64,000 nt of DNA from the NCBI GenBank assembly GCA_002749535.1, contig MZZL01000399.1, forward strand, positions 496,001 to 560,000, written 5' to 3'. The notes beneath the pieces were generated by a model. The model had not been told where the DNA came from and ran no database searches. It saw only the letters and a program-made list of their open reading frames with translations. Below are positions 12,198 to 25,406 of the stretch, piece by piece. Position 1 is the first letter of the stretch. Every line of letters starts with the position of its first letter. The translations under genes and the position numbers were made by a program. Source of the DNA: Apophysomyces variabilis (lineage: Eukaryota > Mucoromycota > Mucoromycetes > Mucorales > Mucoraceae).

Positions 12198-12508
12198 GAA
12201 TGTGTGTTGACAAAAGTGAAGAAGAAAAAATGCAGAGCACTCCGTATGCGCATGATAGACTGGCACATGGCTGAGACCCAAAGAGCTCTGATGAAGGATT
12301 TCCGGATTCTAAGCCCGTGCGGGAAGGTGGACAAAAGGTCTATGGAGAAACCCAGCTTCCACATGCAACAAAAAAAATTCCCTTTTCTTTCTGGTTCCAA
12401 TCTCATTTCTTTGTTCTTGTGTGTTTGCGAATAGGTGAACGAAATATAAGAAAAGAGGTGTGGAAACATTAGAGAAAAAGAAGAAGAAAGAGGGAGAATC
12501 TGCATAAG

Positions 12509-13983
12509 TTATGACGATGATGAAGAAGAGGGTGCAAAATCAGCGGTGGGATAGTAGTCTGGGTATGTCTTCATCAATCTTTCGAGCTCGTTCTTTTGTG
12601 CGACCAGATTAGGTGTCAACTCGTCATAGACATCACTAAATAATTCATCTATGGCGGGTTTCTTGCGTTTCTCAGCCGCTGCAAATCGTTGCAACACATC
12701 TTTCTTGACTTCCTTTCGCAGCTGCTCCTCTTGTTGCTGGTCCCACCATTGATTCACTTCCATGTAGCGTCGCAGCCGTGTGATAGGGTTGTCAAACTGA
12801 GCCCTTTCCTCGACTTCTTTGCGGTCACGGTACTTGGTCGAATCATCTGATGTACTGTGATGCCCAATTCGGTACGTCATCGCCTCAATCAAGACCGGCT
12901 TGTTCTCACTCACCGCAATGGCTCTTGCCGCTTTCGTGGCATTATAGGCTGCCCAGATATCATTACCATCAATTCGGATCGTATCAATACCGTAGCCAAC
13001 ACCGCGACTGGCGATGCCGTCTCCCTTGTATTGTTCCGATGCTGGTGTGGAAATGGCATAACCATTGTTTCGACTTTTTGGCGGCAAAAATAAGAAGGTT
13101 CATTGAGTTGTTCCTTCTTTTGCTCTTGAAATAAAAAGAAAAAAAAGGAGGTAACTTACCAAATGAATATCACAGGGCAGTTAAGGGTGGCTGCCATGTT
13201 AAGACCTGCATGAAAATCACCTTCCGATGCTGCCCCTTCACCGAAGAAACAGACACTGCAGTTCTGGGATCCAGACATCTTCAGGGCATAAGCCGAACCG
13301 GCTGCCTGAGGAATCTGGGTGCCCAGAGGGGAGGAGATGGTTTGGAAGTTGTGTTTCTTTGAGCCATAATGGACCGGCATCTGACGTCCTTTGCCCCCAT
13401 CCAACTCATTCGAAAAACACTGGTTGACGCAGTCATCAATCGTAAAGCCTCTATAGAGAAGCATAAATGCCTCCCGGTATTGGCCGTGAACCACATCCTT
13501 GGGTTGCAGGGCAGCTGCCACACCAATCATGGCTTCTTCACCATAATGGGTCATGTAAAAGCTGATACGACCCTGACGCTGGGCTTCGTACAAAATACCA
13601 TCCATGGTATGAAGCTGAACCATTTTCTTATACAGGTCGTGCACCTCTTCTTTGGGTAGCTTAGGGTCATGCTCGCGTTGAAGCACATTACCGGTATGGT
13701 CCATTACCCGATAAGCTTTCAGAGATCCCATATTCTGTACGAAATTCATCTCAGTTGTGAACTTTTCTGGATTGGACCAACTGGGATTGGGCTTCTCCGC
13801 CCGATTCACATTCATGCTGTAGGCCATCTGAAGTTATAAAAGAGAGTTTAGTACGAAGAAAAAAGAAAAAAGAAGTCGTTATCTAGAACTGGACGACCCA
13901 TTTACTCTTCCAAAGGTGTGCCATCGTAATCGATGTTGTTTTAACAAAGCCGCTGTTGTTGATGTGGTTGTCGAACGCAGCAT
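12509..13983 (-). CDS. BCKDHA: Branched-chain 2-oxoacid dehydrogenase E1 alpha subunit
   Basis: Mitochondrial thiamine-diphosphate enzyme that decarboxylates the 2-oxo acids from Leu, Ile and Val. Exons: 13906-13983, 13160-13827, 12509-13073; 1311 nt, 436 aa, normal length. The first 26 residues are Arg/Ser/Thr-rich and fit a mitochondrial presequence. The ThDP motif is GEGAASEGDFHAGLN with the matching CRNNGYAIS after the intron. The phosphorylation loop YRIGHHSTSDDS, target of BCKD kinase in animals, is conserved. The protein ends with a run of serines. It is transcribed divergently from the Nudix gene across about 455 bp. Confidence 0.97.
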
Positions 13984-14437
13984 GATAACCCAAGTTTCAA
14001 AGAAAAGGGAAAAAAGGAATGAAAACCAAAAAAAAAAAGGGTGGACAGTGATTGATTTAAAGCGTGTGAAAAATCCAGCCAGAGTGAGCCCGTGGGAAAA
14101 GTTGCAAGAGAAGAAGGCAGGGAGTACACATACACGAAGAAACCCTTTAATGGGAATACAATTTGTAACGGGTTTTGTTCTAATAGGTGCCACTAAAGAA
14201 ACTATATCTTTCCATCTCCCCCTCGCTTTTCTTTCCTGGCACACACTTCCCCACGCGGTTAAACCTCTTCCCCAATATAGGACATTTTCTATTTGGTCAT
14301 GGTCGTCCTATTTCGAGTGCTGTGGAGGTAAACATAAACCCTTCCTTCTTTCTTCCTGTTTTCCTACTTTTTTTATTTTTTATTGAACTTTTGAACCACC
14401 CAACTCAAAAAGGGCCAACCCGTCTGTCCGTCATACC
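13984..14437. promoter_or_regulatory. Divergent intergenic region between BCKDHA and Nudix gene
   Basis: A 454-bp spacer separates two divergent starts and must hold both promoters. It has A-rich and T-rich tracts but no clear TATA box or repeated operator was identified. Confidence 0.4.
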
Positions 14438-15622
14438 ATGTCCACATTATCGAACCCTACTGTCATTCGTCCTTCAGCCACGTAAGTTCCTAAGCAACGA
14501 TGGCCTAGGTAATGTAGCTCATGGTAACGGTTGATAGTCTCATTGTGGTCGCCCCCACAACAGAAACCACCGAACAAGGATGCAACTATCGGGTGCTGAT
14601 GATGAAACGGTTAGTAATTGTAGGCATAATGCATCAAAAAAAATAAGTGTCTAACTCTTCCTTTCCCCTCAGAAATGCTAAAAGCAGTTTTATCAATGCG
14701 CATGTATTTCCTGGAGGTGTTGTCGACTCGTTCGATCATGCATCTCATTGGTCTAATAATCGAGATGATATGTAAGTCCACGTTGTTTATCATTGAAGAG
14801 AAGGAAGCAGGACGATGGGTGGGTGGTCGGGAGCTTCTATGTACTTTATTAACAGGTTAAGAAGATCTTTGACTAGCAAGATATGTGCCATCCGCGAGAC
14901 ATTTGAAGAATCTGGCCTTTTATTGACCGACCCTCCGGCAAGTGCTGTACCCCAGTTAAACGCCAGCGATTGGAGGAAAAAGGTCCATGACGATGCCTCA
15001 CAGTTCAAGGTGATGTGCGATATGTTTCAGCTCCAACCAGCTACGGATCGGCTGGTGAGCTTTGCCAACTGGGTCACCCCGCTTCATGAGAAGAAACGAT
15101 ACAACACAAAGTTCTTTTTGACCGTCTTAAAGGATAAAGTTCTTCCTACCGACGCGGATGGTGAAGAAACCGTACAGCTTGACTGGTTCACGCCAAATGA
15201 AGGTAATTGTTCCTTTATCTTTTGGTTTAGCATACTTAAATGATCTTCTCTTTCTAGCGTTAACACAATGGCGTCAAAAGCAGATCGTCCTTTTCCCACC
15301 TCAGTTTTACTGCCTGTACTTAATGCAGCAAATACCCGATTATAAATTACTGGCTAGCAAGGTTGGCCTGGGAACGCTTCGTACACAGGACGGACGCGTC
15401 ATCTCGATTCTACCACAATTGTCACCTGTAGAGGAGGACGATCCGATGAAGAAAGATGAATACCATCATTGTTTGGTTTATCCAGGCGACGCAGCATATG
15501 TGGGATCGGATACCTACAATAGACCTGGTCAGAAACATAGAATTTATTTCCGCGGGCAAATGCAGGACTTTGTTGTGGATAGAAATGTAGATGTATCAGA
15601 CATAATCAAAGCAAAGATATGA
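14438..15622 (+). CDS. Nudix hydrolase, NUDT19-like
   Basis: Predicted 308-aa Nudix pyrophosphatase; family members cleave CoA or other nucleoside diphosphate derivatives. Exons: 14438-14481, 14538-14609, 14673-14771, 14856-15202, 15258-15622; 927 nt in frame. The fold starts at YRVLMMKRNAKSSFINAHVFPGG. The Nudix box is split by an insertion, as in NUDT19-type proteins: the glycine side is GGVVD and the helix is ICAIRETFEESGLLL, with the REx2EE metal ligands. No peroxisomal SKL-type tail is present (ends IKAKI). Exact substrate unknown. Confidence 0.9.
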
Positions 15623-15872
15623 TTCGATGGTTTTATTGCAGATCAGAGAAAATTAAGCGATGGAATGAGCGACATATATGTGTGGTGGAGTGCGTGCGGT
15701 TATGTACACTTTAGGGATAGAGGGGGAAAATCAAAAGAAGAGGAAGGCAGAAAGACATAGAATGAGAGAAACATGTGCAAGTGAGGAAAAAAAAAAAAAA
15801 AAAAAGAAAAGGCATGCGTCCTTTTTCTAAGGGGGATAAGAGGAGGGGAGAGGGGCAAATCGATCGACGGTT
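15623..15872. other. Intergenic with poly(A) tract
   Basis: Convergent 3' flanks of the Nudix gene and the secreted-protein gene. It contains an A-run of about 19 bases near 15787 and GA-rich sequence; no gene seen. Confidence 0.5.
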
Positions 15873-16884
15873 TTATATTGTGGATCGTGCTAAGGACGTG
15901 AAATGGCGAATAGATTGCACTGGATCGGTCTGAGTTGTTTTGTTGTCGTCGTCATCTTCAGCTTCAGACCAATGAGATACTGTGGTCATAATTGCATTCA
16001 GTTGTGAAGGCGAGGCCAACCACGTGTGATCTATTTCACCAAGGACCAATGTGAGTTCGACATCGCCAGAAAAGATTTGCAGGTGTCGGTTAAAGTGCTC
16101 GAGAATACCAAGCACTTGGTCGCGTGTGGATGCAAATAGTACAGGCAGATCGTCGTACATCATATCGGATAACGTATGGCGAATGTGTGTGGTGATGTAC
16201 TGCCGAAGCGACGCGAAAAAGGAAACTGAATTCCTTTCCAGGCAAGCGTTGGGTACAGTGATGGGCCTATCAGCGGAAACGTAAGGCAATTCCGTCTCCT
16301 GGGGCTCGATTTGCTCTTCCTCCCCCTTCTCCTCTTCTTCTATTTCTGCTTCTTCTTTCGAAGTTTGTTCTCTATTTGAACAAAATTGATGGACTGTGTA
16401 CTCGATGAAACCTTGAAGGGACGACTTATCCAGGGCAGATGCGTGCTCATTCCACATGGACGGCAGTTTATCTTCGATGTAGGCTAAACAACAATGATAA
16501 TAATAATAAAGTTAAGGTCGGCTGAAGGTGTTACAGAAAAAAGGACAGCTTACATCCTACGGCGCCTCTCAACTGGCCCTTCAGAATCTCAACATCGACC
16601 GATGACGATCCGTTCTCAACCGATTCAGGTGATTTAACATTGACCTGAATGGCCTCTTGAAAATGGAGCGAAATATTTTTAGACAGAAGGCTAAATGCCG
16701 TTTCGAGATGATCAAACAAGAGGTGCGTTGATAGAAGCTGTGCGAATCGGCTCGTGTCGACTTCGTATTCCTGATCGTTGACGACATATTGGTTGTTGCC
16801 GGGCAACGGCTGAACGGGGTACGCTTGAATGGTTGCTAGACATAACCACAAACAGCATACAATATCTCGCCAGCTCAGTTGCAT
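15873..16884 (-). CDS. Secreted acidic protein of unknown function (313 aa)
   Basis: No known domain recognised. Exons 16554-16884 and 15873-16483 join in frame (942 nt). The N-terminus is a clear signal peptide (MQLSWRDIVCCLWLCLATIQA, cleavage likely after IQA). The mature part has potential N-glycosylation sites (KNIS, NGSS), helical amphipathic segments, and a strongly acidic linker near residue 145 (EEAEIEEEEKGEEEQIEP). A second acidic patch EAEDDDD lies near the C-terminus. No transmembrane segment or GPI signal is visible. Likely extracellular or in the secretory lumen (inference). Confidence 0.8.
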
Positions 16885-18888
16885 TCGGCAGAGGGGAGGA
16901 AAGGGAGGGGAGAACTTTCTGTTACGTTGAAAAAAAAAAAATTCACGGCGATGAGGGTTATTCTTTTTTTATACGGAGGGACGTTATTTTCGATATCCGC
17001 CTTTTTCCAACTTCAAATGGCAAAGTGTGGATGAGTTTTGGTATGGCTGCTGAGATTATTGACCCAATGTATCTGTAATGTACCGTGATAACACTAAAAA
17101 AAATTTACATTATTTTGTTTTTCTGCCATTGGTCTTTTCTTCATACCATTTATCCTTCAGGGTTGACTCACACTATCGCTTACCAACTCTAACCAAGTTT
17201 TACCTAGGACTATTCGGTGCGACGTGTGGCAATGATAACCGCTCTTTTCCGGGTATAAAACCTGTCTTTTTTATAAATCGATTAAGGCAAAAATTCTATA
17301 AAAAGATAATCACCAAAGGTCCCTTTTTTTATTCAAATTAGTGCCTATTGGTTAGTGTGTCACAGACCAGCTTCATCGAATTCCAGCAAGTCGATCGTGA
17401 TCGGCTACCGAACCGACCGTAAACAAAGGCCTGGTTCAAATCATAAGTATACAAGTATATACAACATCTTATACATAACCAATCTTTTGGTTATTTTGTG
17501 CGCCTAGCAAAATAGTGTAGATCTCTTTTTTTGTTGATCTTAACCAACAGGTGTGACACTGCACCTGCATGTTCCCATTTTTAGGATCTCATTCGAGGCC
17601 CCGCACTGAGGCCAGTCTTATACGCTTTTGTAACCTAAAAAGGATAGTTGTCAATAATAACATCCTGCTGATTTCTTGCTTTTTCAACTATGCGACAATA
17701 TATAAACAGCTATAGAGCTGTAGCGCCTTTTCGGTTTTTCCAATGAAGCACTATAAGATAACTCTTTGTATACTTTAATATAGAAACGGCATTTCAAAAT
17801 GTTGGGTGCTATCATTATCTTTGCTTTGCCACAAGCCAAATACAGCTGTTATGATGATCTCCGCTTGAGGCGTTTATGGTACCACGCGACGAAATAGAAA
17901 AAAGGTTGTGTACCGTTTTTCAAGGAGAAAGATCGCTCTTTCAAATGTTGCATTTTCTAGAAGTCAATATAACATAGATTTGTTTGAAGGTAAATTGAAA
18001 TGAAAAATTTGGCTCTATCGCCTATTTTAATACAACAATATGGACATTTTCGGAGGTCACAACTTGAATATTACGGACGGAGTAAGAAACTGATTTATTC
18101 GCGATCACTTCCAGTCCGCGCTGCTCCTAACTGTTGCACTAACAAAGTATGAAAGCTGGCCATTGTCGAGAGTTGGCAGTCAGAACATAATAATGTCCAG
18201 CATTATTGCCCAACTTTTCTCGTGAGATCTCTGCACGATCCGAGAAGCTACGTCTAACGTTGCATAGCTAAGTTCATTTGAGGCAGAAGATGCTACCTGC
18301 GATTTTCTGCATCCGACTCTTAAATATATTCCATCTTTATGTTGGTTTGGCAACTGAAGTATAACCTACGCTCAAAATCTATCACCGCCCTCAGCCAAAG
18401 CTTGCACTCGAAGCAACTGTACATTTTGATTGTACCCGCTGTTGGCTCAAGAAACTAAAGAAGGAAAGTATTGTTTTGGGCATTAACTACAAATCACAGT
18501 TTAAATTATTAACTCTAGACTAGAACGTAAATGCTATTCACACTAAGTGAGATCCAGTTAAAAAAGTTAACCGGGCTCGACTACTGGAGATGATATGACA
18601 ATGGATGGCTTCTAATATCCCTGAATTGGACGATGATGCTATGAACCGAGTGATCTAGTTCTTTGGACTTATGGATACTTCACCTGAATACTTTGTTAAT
18701 AGCTATCAAGGAGGTCCCACAGCTAAATAAAGAAAAAGCGATACCGCACTAGAGTATCTTTGCGAGGAATAATTGACTAAGTGGCTGCAACTGTCCACTA
18801 CGATTAAGTATGTGAAAGCTTTATCATCCCCATCGTTCAATATATCAAGACTGTACCAAGAAGTTATCACCAAAAATAACCAGACAAA
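16885..18888. other. Start of gene desert
   Basis: AT-rich DNA with many stops in all frames. No conserved protein, tRNA or structured RNA recognised. Confidence 0.5.
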
Positions 18889-19113
18889 ATGAGTTCTACG
18901 ATAGCGAGGGCTGCGATATTTTTTATACTGTCAGGTGTGCATATATAAATTTGTTTGGTCCGTTTCTTACATATTGTAGCCACGGGGTTTCGCTTAGCTA
19001 TTAATAATCGTGATAAGTACGCACCATCAAACGGAACGCTAGGAAATGACGAGGAGAACCCTGATATCTTTATAAATTCGTTAGAAATTACTTCAAAAAT
19101 CTCACAAATCTGA
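18889..19113 (+). CDS. Candidate small secreted protein (59 aa, one intron)
   Basis: Two exons, 18889-18934 and 18980-19113, join in frame across a 45-nt intron (GTGTGC...TTGTAG). The product starts MSSTIARAAIFFILSATG, a short signal-peptide-like segment, and continues as a hydrophilic, acidic, cysteine-free chain (GTLGNDEENPDIF). ATG context ACAAAATGA is acceptable. It lies alone in the gene desert. Chance combination of frame and splice sites is possible. Confidence 0.3.
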
Positions 19114-20415
19114 GCTTTTTAGAGCGCGTGGTTTAGGAAAGACATAGATCAGTGGCACTTATCGCGATTTCAGGGACCTTAACGGTGAATTGTAGGAATA
19201 GTGCTGAGCTAAAATTTTAGTTAAAACATTCTTTGGTCTGACCCATTCAACACTATGATAGGCGCCACCACTTGTTAATACGTCGCTGCTGCTTGTTTGT
19301 CTCTTTGCAAATTACAAGAAGCAGGTCATGCAACGTAAATATCTTGTTTTGGAGAAGCGACCTCCATTGAGTGTTACACTAGGACAACGTGTAAGTTTTA
19401 GCGACCGATAGCGGAAGGTTAAACGGGCATATTGTCATCACAGAATCTGATAAATGAGAAGGAAAAATTTCATCCAACAGCGCGCCCATATAAGAAAGAA
19501 CCTCGAGGTAGAAAAATTTCGTTCGATATTATAATAGTAGAACAAGTATCATGTGTTTAGCAATAACATCAAATGCTAGGTAAGCTGGTGTAAATGGGTC
19601 TAGTACTAGATTCCATTTCCTTTTGGTCTAGTGTCATATATGGAATATTCAGTTAAATATATGTTGATTTCACGATTTGCGATGTCCAAAGACAGCCAAC
19701 AAGATGACCGACGAAGTTCTCACTTTTTTTCTTGTTGTTTTGACGATTAAATAGTTTAATTTATGACTTTCACCGTCATGCAGCTTTCTTTAGCCATACT
19801 TAGCATCTCCCCCTTTTGCTTTAGAATCTTTTGCTTTAAATTTGTTCTATCTATGCCTGCACTACGATTGACGGTCAGATGACGAGAGCAACCTGTTTCA
19901 TCGATGAAGACGCATTTAGAGCAGAAAGTGTCTTATTCCACAACATTTTCCCAAAAATATCCGGTTCGTCCCGGTCGTTCTAGCCAACTGTGTCGAAAGC
20001 AAGGAAAAAACGTCATTTCTCGGAGGCAAATCTTGGATGCATAGTAGAAAGCTTATTTTCATCGGAGAAGACATGGCATGCATAGTCTGATTTATGAGGC
20101 GTGATTAGAAGCCCGCCCTGAAACCATATACGGCTTACCAAAAGCAAGCGGCTGATAAATTATCGTTTGGCAAAATCGTAGCATCTTGCAGGTCCAGAGT
20201 TTGGTTCAGCTAATCAGTTAACTCCATAGTATAGACATCGAAAGGATCAATCTAAACAAAATAAACACACAGATCAGGATAAACCAGATACGATGGCAAC
20301 AGAACGCGCTTGTCTTCGTGAAGTTTATAAAGCATTATGAATAGTTTGTTGTGTACACAGGTTTAACATGACGAAATTTCTGGTAGGATCATATACAGTC
20401 TGAAGAGAGGAATCT
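19114..20415. other. Gene desert, continued
   Basis: No gene recognised. A short open piece at about 19328-19390 (MQRKYLVLEKRPPLSV) ends at a GTAAGT donor but no partner exon was found. Confidence 0.4.
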
Positions 20416-20720
20416 CTACACTACGGGAAAGAAAAGCTGCACACGTCGCAGGAAAGTGGCATATGATATAGAATGCGACTTTTGTGGAGATTTATGCGGC
20501 GTTTGATTACTCGAGCTAGGCGACGTCTGTACGAGTTGTATGCGATTTATACGATTTATGCAACCTATGAGACTTTTTTTGTCCCACAGTGATTCCAAAC
20601 TGTACCTGGTTGCCTGCTTGCCCCGATTATGCTTGTAAAGACCAGGGATAGATATTTCAAGCCCTTCAAATTGCTCACAGAGCATTTGTTTTGCTTCTGC
20701 AAGAACAATTAAAGATTATC
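20416..20720 (-). mobile_element. Relic of a transposase N-terminal region
   Basis: Minus-strand frame MLCEQFEGLEISIPGLYKH resembles the linker after the helix-turn-helix of fungal Tc1/mariner transposases. It is followed by decayed sequence and stops, and no catalytic DDE region remains nearby. Assignment rests on resemblance remembered from this family, so it is tentative. Confidence 0.35.
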
Positions 20721-21098
20721 ATCAAATATGACCAAAATGGCTGAACGTTCAGGAAACAGCCTTTTTGACTCACGCTTAGGTTGCTTCTTTACTCTTCCAG
20801 GAAGAGCTGTTCAACACATGAATGAAAGGATACATGCGAGAGATAGAGATAATGAATGAATGAGAGAAGGAAACGGGAACAGGGGTATCTCATGGCATCG
20901 ATAGTTGCAGCGGTTTGGATCTACAATGAAATATCTGCCTGCCGCTTTCATCATCCAAAAGCTGCTCATGAATGTGGCGCTCCACTTTGGAGACCATCGG
21001 CAGCCTCTCCGTGTATATCCCTTCGATACTTTTGCGACTCCTAAGCAGAGAGGCAGTAAGCTACAAACAGCACTGTAATGTAGTAATTCTCTCTGACT

Positions 21099-21515
21099 TT
21101 ACCTCAGAAACAGCAACAGGTCATCTAAATCCGTTGTCAGCCCAACATAACCGATAACCACAAGGATCACTTGACTTTTCTGCTGTTTAAGAAGGCCATC
21201 ATATCCGTACAAACGAGTCAGATGTAATAGAATAGACCATACGATCACTTTACCCTTGATGGTCCCACCTGCACCTTCCACTGTTAGGGCAGTGGCGTCA
21301 TCACGATTGGCGATCGGTTGCGAAGCTCGTCAGCATGGTAAGATGAAGACTTTGTCAATCATCGATCGAGCTCGCAGCTGCGTCACCATCGCCTCGACTA
21401 ATCGGACTTGTACGTTTTCCGCTTCAGATACTGGAGACTTCCTGGTATAACCGATGAAAATAGTGCCATTGTCCTTGCATGTACTAATGAAGTCTCGGTA
21501 TTGCTGGGGATACAA
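21099..21515 (-). pseudogene. Decayed repeated ORF, probably mobile-element derived
   Basis: Two minus-strand frames, 21330-21515 (IFIGYTRKSPVSEAENVQVR, then RSMIDKVFILPC) and 21099-21281 (VEGAGGTIKGKV, then VILVVIGYVGLTTDLDDLLL), look like consecutive parts of one protein separated by a frameshift and stops near 21285-21325. I associate this arrangement with a highly repeated family in Mucoromycota genomes, but cannot name it. No function assigned. Confidence 0.4.
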
Positions 21516-24500
21516 TATGATGGGAATTACTCAAAACACGACTTCCGATAAAGCCAATAGGGAAAAATGTCGTGTGGAATTGTACAGACGCCAAATAAAG
21601 CTCTGAATTCACGGCATGCATCCTGACTCTCCGATACAAAACATGGAGCAAGGAATGTCATGTCCTACTGTCCTATATGCAGATGAGCAAGAATAGTAGG
21701 AGCAAGATAAGTTCAAGAGAGAAAGAAAACACAGTACAAATGAATTCCAACCATTTTAACATCTAGATTGACGTCTCATGATATACCTACTTGTGACGTG
21801 ATCTTTCCACGATAAATCAGATTCTCACCAACATCTTGCTATACGTTTCGATCGCACCAACACTTCAACAGATTAACACTCGGTCATCACATATCTTCAG
21901 CTAATCCAGATATCATATAAGGACGAATATCCTCTTTAGATGATTGTACAACCCGACACGACATTTTTCCCTATTATGGTTTAGGGGATATCGTGTCATA
22001 GGTAATTCCTCTCTTTCAGTTTTTATCATTGCTATCTCTTATACCTATGTTTTATCGTAAACCAGATATATAATATCCAAGAACTAAAAAAACAAAGATT
22101 AAGTCTTTTCTGTTGTATCAATCCCGGCCCGGAAATCGACCTTCTATCGACTGACTACAATCATCTTAAGTCGATAACACTACTGACTTTAGGACACGTT
22201 GAACTGTTGCATTGAATGCTTAGTCACTTCAAAGACGACGTGATATACAAACGAGGATAACGCTAAAAGTAAACGTGACTCGGAAATGGGTTGTTCTTTA
22301 TTTCATGGATAGTTGCTCTCTTTAAATATCTTTGACGACGCCTGCGGGTAAAAGCGGATTCGCTAGTTACTAATATCTTTTTAAGATCTGTATGCCCGGT
22401 ACTGACATGTTAATGTTCTATATTTTGATATTCTCTGTCCGCTAGCGTCTCATCAACAGATAACTAAAATATGAAGATATTAGTGTAACCTGGTCCTTAC
22501 AGTCATTACAGCTGATATGTTCACTGAAAGCCTAGACCTGCTGTTTCATGCACTGAATGTAGAGATGTGATCATACACCTTCCTCAGTCAGAATGCGCTA
22601 CGACGTTTTTCTTTTCTTTTTACTGCTGACGAAGATATCATCGGCACGCTCGTTATATTGTTTAACCCATCTCTTAGCTGTGAAAAAGGCAAATGCCCGA
22701 TTGTTTTGCTGCAGTAGAAGCTCTAATATTTCTCCGTCTTTCAACTAAGGTCCAGTCAGGCATTGAAGTGCGTAGGAAGTTTATTCATATCTTAGTATAG
22801 ACATGGATATGGCACATCCACTGTGGGAAGCAGTTCCTCATGGATTTTGATTCATTAAGTAAAGGGTACATCATGTAAGGAGAGTCTCTCCAGAAACTGC
22901 GTTCGCAAGTCCCGCCATTTTGCCCACGTTGGTGATCAATCTTCTGCTCCAACATTACAAAAATTAGAATCGGACAGTTCAAAACGGCAATGAAAAGGCT
23001 AATTAAAGCTCATAAGAAAATTAACTTTTCATACGCTTAAACTTCGTTACTCATGCAGGCTGCATAACCTTCGCTGGAAAAACCGCAAAAGCCTTAATAA
23101 CTTATGAAAAGCATACCAAAGTCAACCCAGACCGGTGGATTACTATAGCAAGAAGTCACAGTGACAGACGAAGGTATAGCCGATCGACGAGTCTTACAAC
23201 TGATACCTGGCTGGTTATGCTTCAAAGTTTGAGTGCGAAAAAGTATACGTTGGGTCTATCTGTTCCGCCGACGAGCCATTGTTCTGAATAGATCCCCCAA
23301 GACCAAACAATATTCTCAGTAAAAGAGATGCCAAAGGGAAACAATATCATTGAGGTCTAATGCCAAGGGAAACGATATCATTGAGGTCTAAGTGATATCA
23401 GCATGAGATCAATTTGCTCTGTGTTATGCTGTCAGCGCATAGTAAAAGGGCAGAATAAGTTTACAGTTTCATAATGGACTTGTTAGATTATATGTGCAAT
23501 TATTAGCCTATTGGGAGAATTCATCGTTGTGGAATCGAGGAGGTCATGGTAGAATTACTCTCAAGCAGGGCAGCTTTAGAAGATCGCTTTGGGGGATTTA
23601 TCTCTTAATATTACATACTCTGTTAGAAAAAACAATGCTTAATCGAAATCAACCTCATGCCAATCTTGGACCATGTCCCCTTGGTATGTTAAATTCGCAT
23701 ACCGACCTCAATCTAGTATACGCATACACGCACCTAGAGAGAAAGACGCAGCGGGCAACACAACGTCAAATTAAACAAAGACCAATCGGGCGCTAAACTT
23801 TTCCGACGATCCCCTTCAATCAGATCACAGCTCTTTTCTTCTTTCTTTGTCCGTAAACAAGAGATGTTCTCAGAAGAGCTCTTTTCTACATAAACATACT
23901 TTTAGTACACTCCTTCGCTGTGAGCTTAACTGTATCCACATTGTAGAGTACGGCTGTAAAAGTTCTCATAGCACGAGAAAGAGTATGAATTAAATTTAAA
24001 ACATCATTTGCAATTCCACATCCTTCTCTCCTTATTTATCCAAACAAGTCTTGATTCTTACAAAGTCTCCGCCTTTTGTCTTTCTTTGCTACTGAATGAT
24101 GTTACCTGCGTCTCTACATTTGTTGTATAATGTTTTTCTTTACAAAACGCTATGCCGGAAAGAAACAGATCAACCAAAAACTTTGTTTAGAAACTCTAAA
24201 TTGTTTTCAACTGAAAGGATTTAAACTTACTAAACAAACCAAAACAGACATTCTTCAAAGTTATGTTCAATAACGTCTGTACAGTAGATGACCAGACGCT
24301 GGAAAAACCTGCCCATGTTGCTGTTGCTCTTTTTTGGTTTGATTTACAATAAGCCTTTGTTTTGTCAGGCATAGCGAAAATGCCGGTCGAAGAAAACCTG
24401 GTCAGACCTGGCGATCTAGAAATGAATAAGATGCGTTGAACATTCCCGTTTAACAAGAGATGAATGCATGAAGGAAATGAAAGAAAACATCACGCGATTT

Positions 24501-25406
24501 TGCTCCCTTTGACAGAGAGAACAGAAATCAATCACTTAGAATGGCATTAAAAAGATGACGCCAATGAATGAAAGTGTGTATCTTTATGGATTGATTAGGC
24601 AGAGCGTCAATGGTTCAGTCCATGTAAAGTCCCTTTTTTTACGGAAACTTTTGTTTATATCTCTGGCCTCGCTAAGAGTGATAAAGAAACCTTATCAGAT
24701 CAAGCAACATTTTATTGTTCGCTATCACTGTAATTATCTTTATCCTCATAATTAATAGAAGGCAATAATAGGAAACCGACTGCCTTTTTCTGTTTTCTAT
24801 TCCACCGGATCTGTTTGTTTTTGGTGAGAATGGGATCGTGAAGGTAGGACACGCATGTTGCTTGATTTGTCCGCGGAAATCCAGGGATAATTCTGCATTG
24901 TGTTACACTGGGACCTGACATCACCAGGCTTAGCCGTCTGTCAATTTTTTTTGTTACTGCTGCAAACAGTGCGTGATCGGACCACTGTCCGGGAAGCAAG
25001 TCATTGGTAACTGAATAAGTGCCCGAGAAAAGCTTCAGGTTGCAAACAATAATTGAATCATCGAACATAAAAAAATACTGCATCTAGCGTTTGCTCTCAT
25101 GGTACGAAAGCAGAAAAGTGCTTCCTGCTTCATAAGTTGGATCAGTTGTAACGAGCATATCAGAACACCAATTTTTTTCCTTCTTTATGTCCACGCAAGG
25201 TAAATTCATTGGGAGCAGATCCTCAATTTTCGGTCCTGAGGATGATTTTGCCATTCTTTTTCCTCGCTTCTGGACGGCGAGGGGATGTTACCGAAACACA
25301 AGCTTTTTGGGTCTCCGCAAGGAACATAAAAGTGGCATGTTCACTCGACCAGGGTGCATTTGCACTTGTTTCTAAATTATCCCTACTCTTCTTCTCTTCA
25401 ATCAAT
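21516..25406. other. Gene desert, right part
   Basis: About 3.9 kb with no recognised gene. It holds a short tandem duplication at 23328-23390 and a 123-codon minus-strand frame at 24712-25083 (contains LLPGQWSDHALFAAVTKKI) that could be a retroelement fragment or chance. The last about 200 bp are the upstream region of the COX7C-like gene. Confidence 0.4.
23328..23390. repeat. Two-copy tandem duplication, about 32-bp unit
   Basis: Unit ATGCCAAAGGGAAACAATAT...GAGGTCTA occurs twice head-to-tail (23328-23359 and 23360-23390), differing by a one-base indel and one substitution. Probably replication slippage. Confidence 0.8.

Noticed and set aside
23328..23390. CRISPR-like repeat
   Set aside because: Only two head-to-tail copies with no spacer, in a eukaryotic genome; simple tandem duplication.
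24712..25083. Retroelement endonuclease fragment (GQWSDHALFAAV)
   Set aside because: Only one short resemblance; flanking sequence does not continue the domain, so it was not called as an element.
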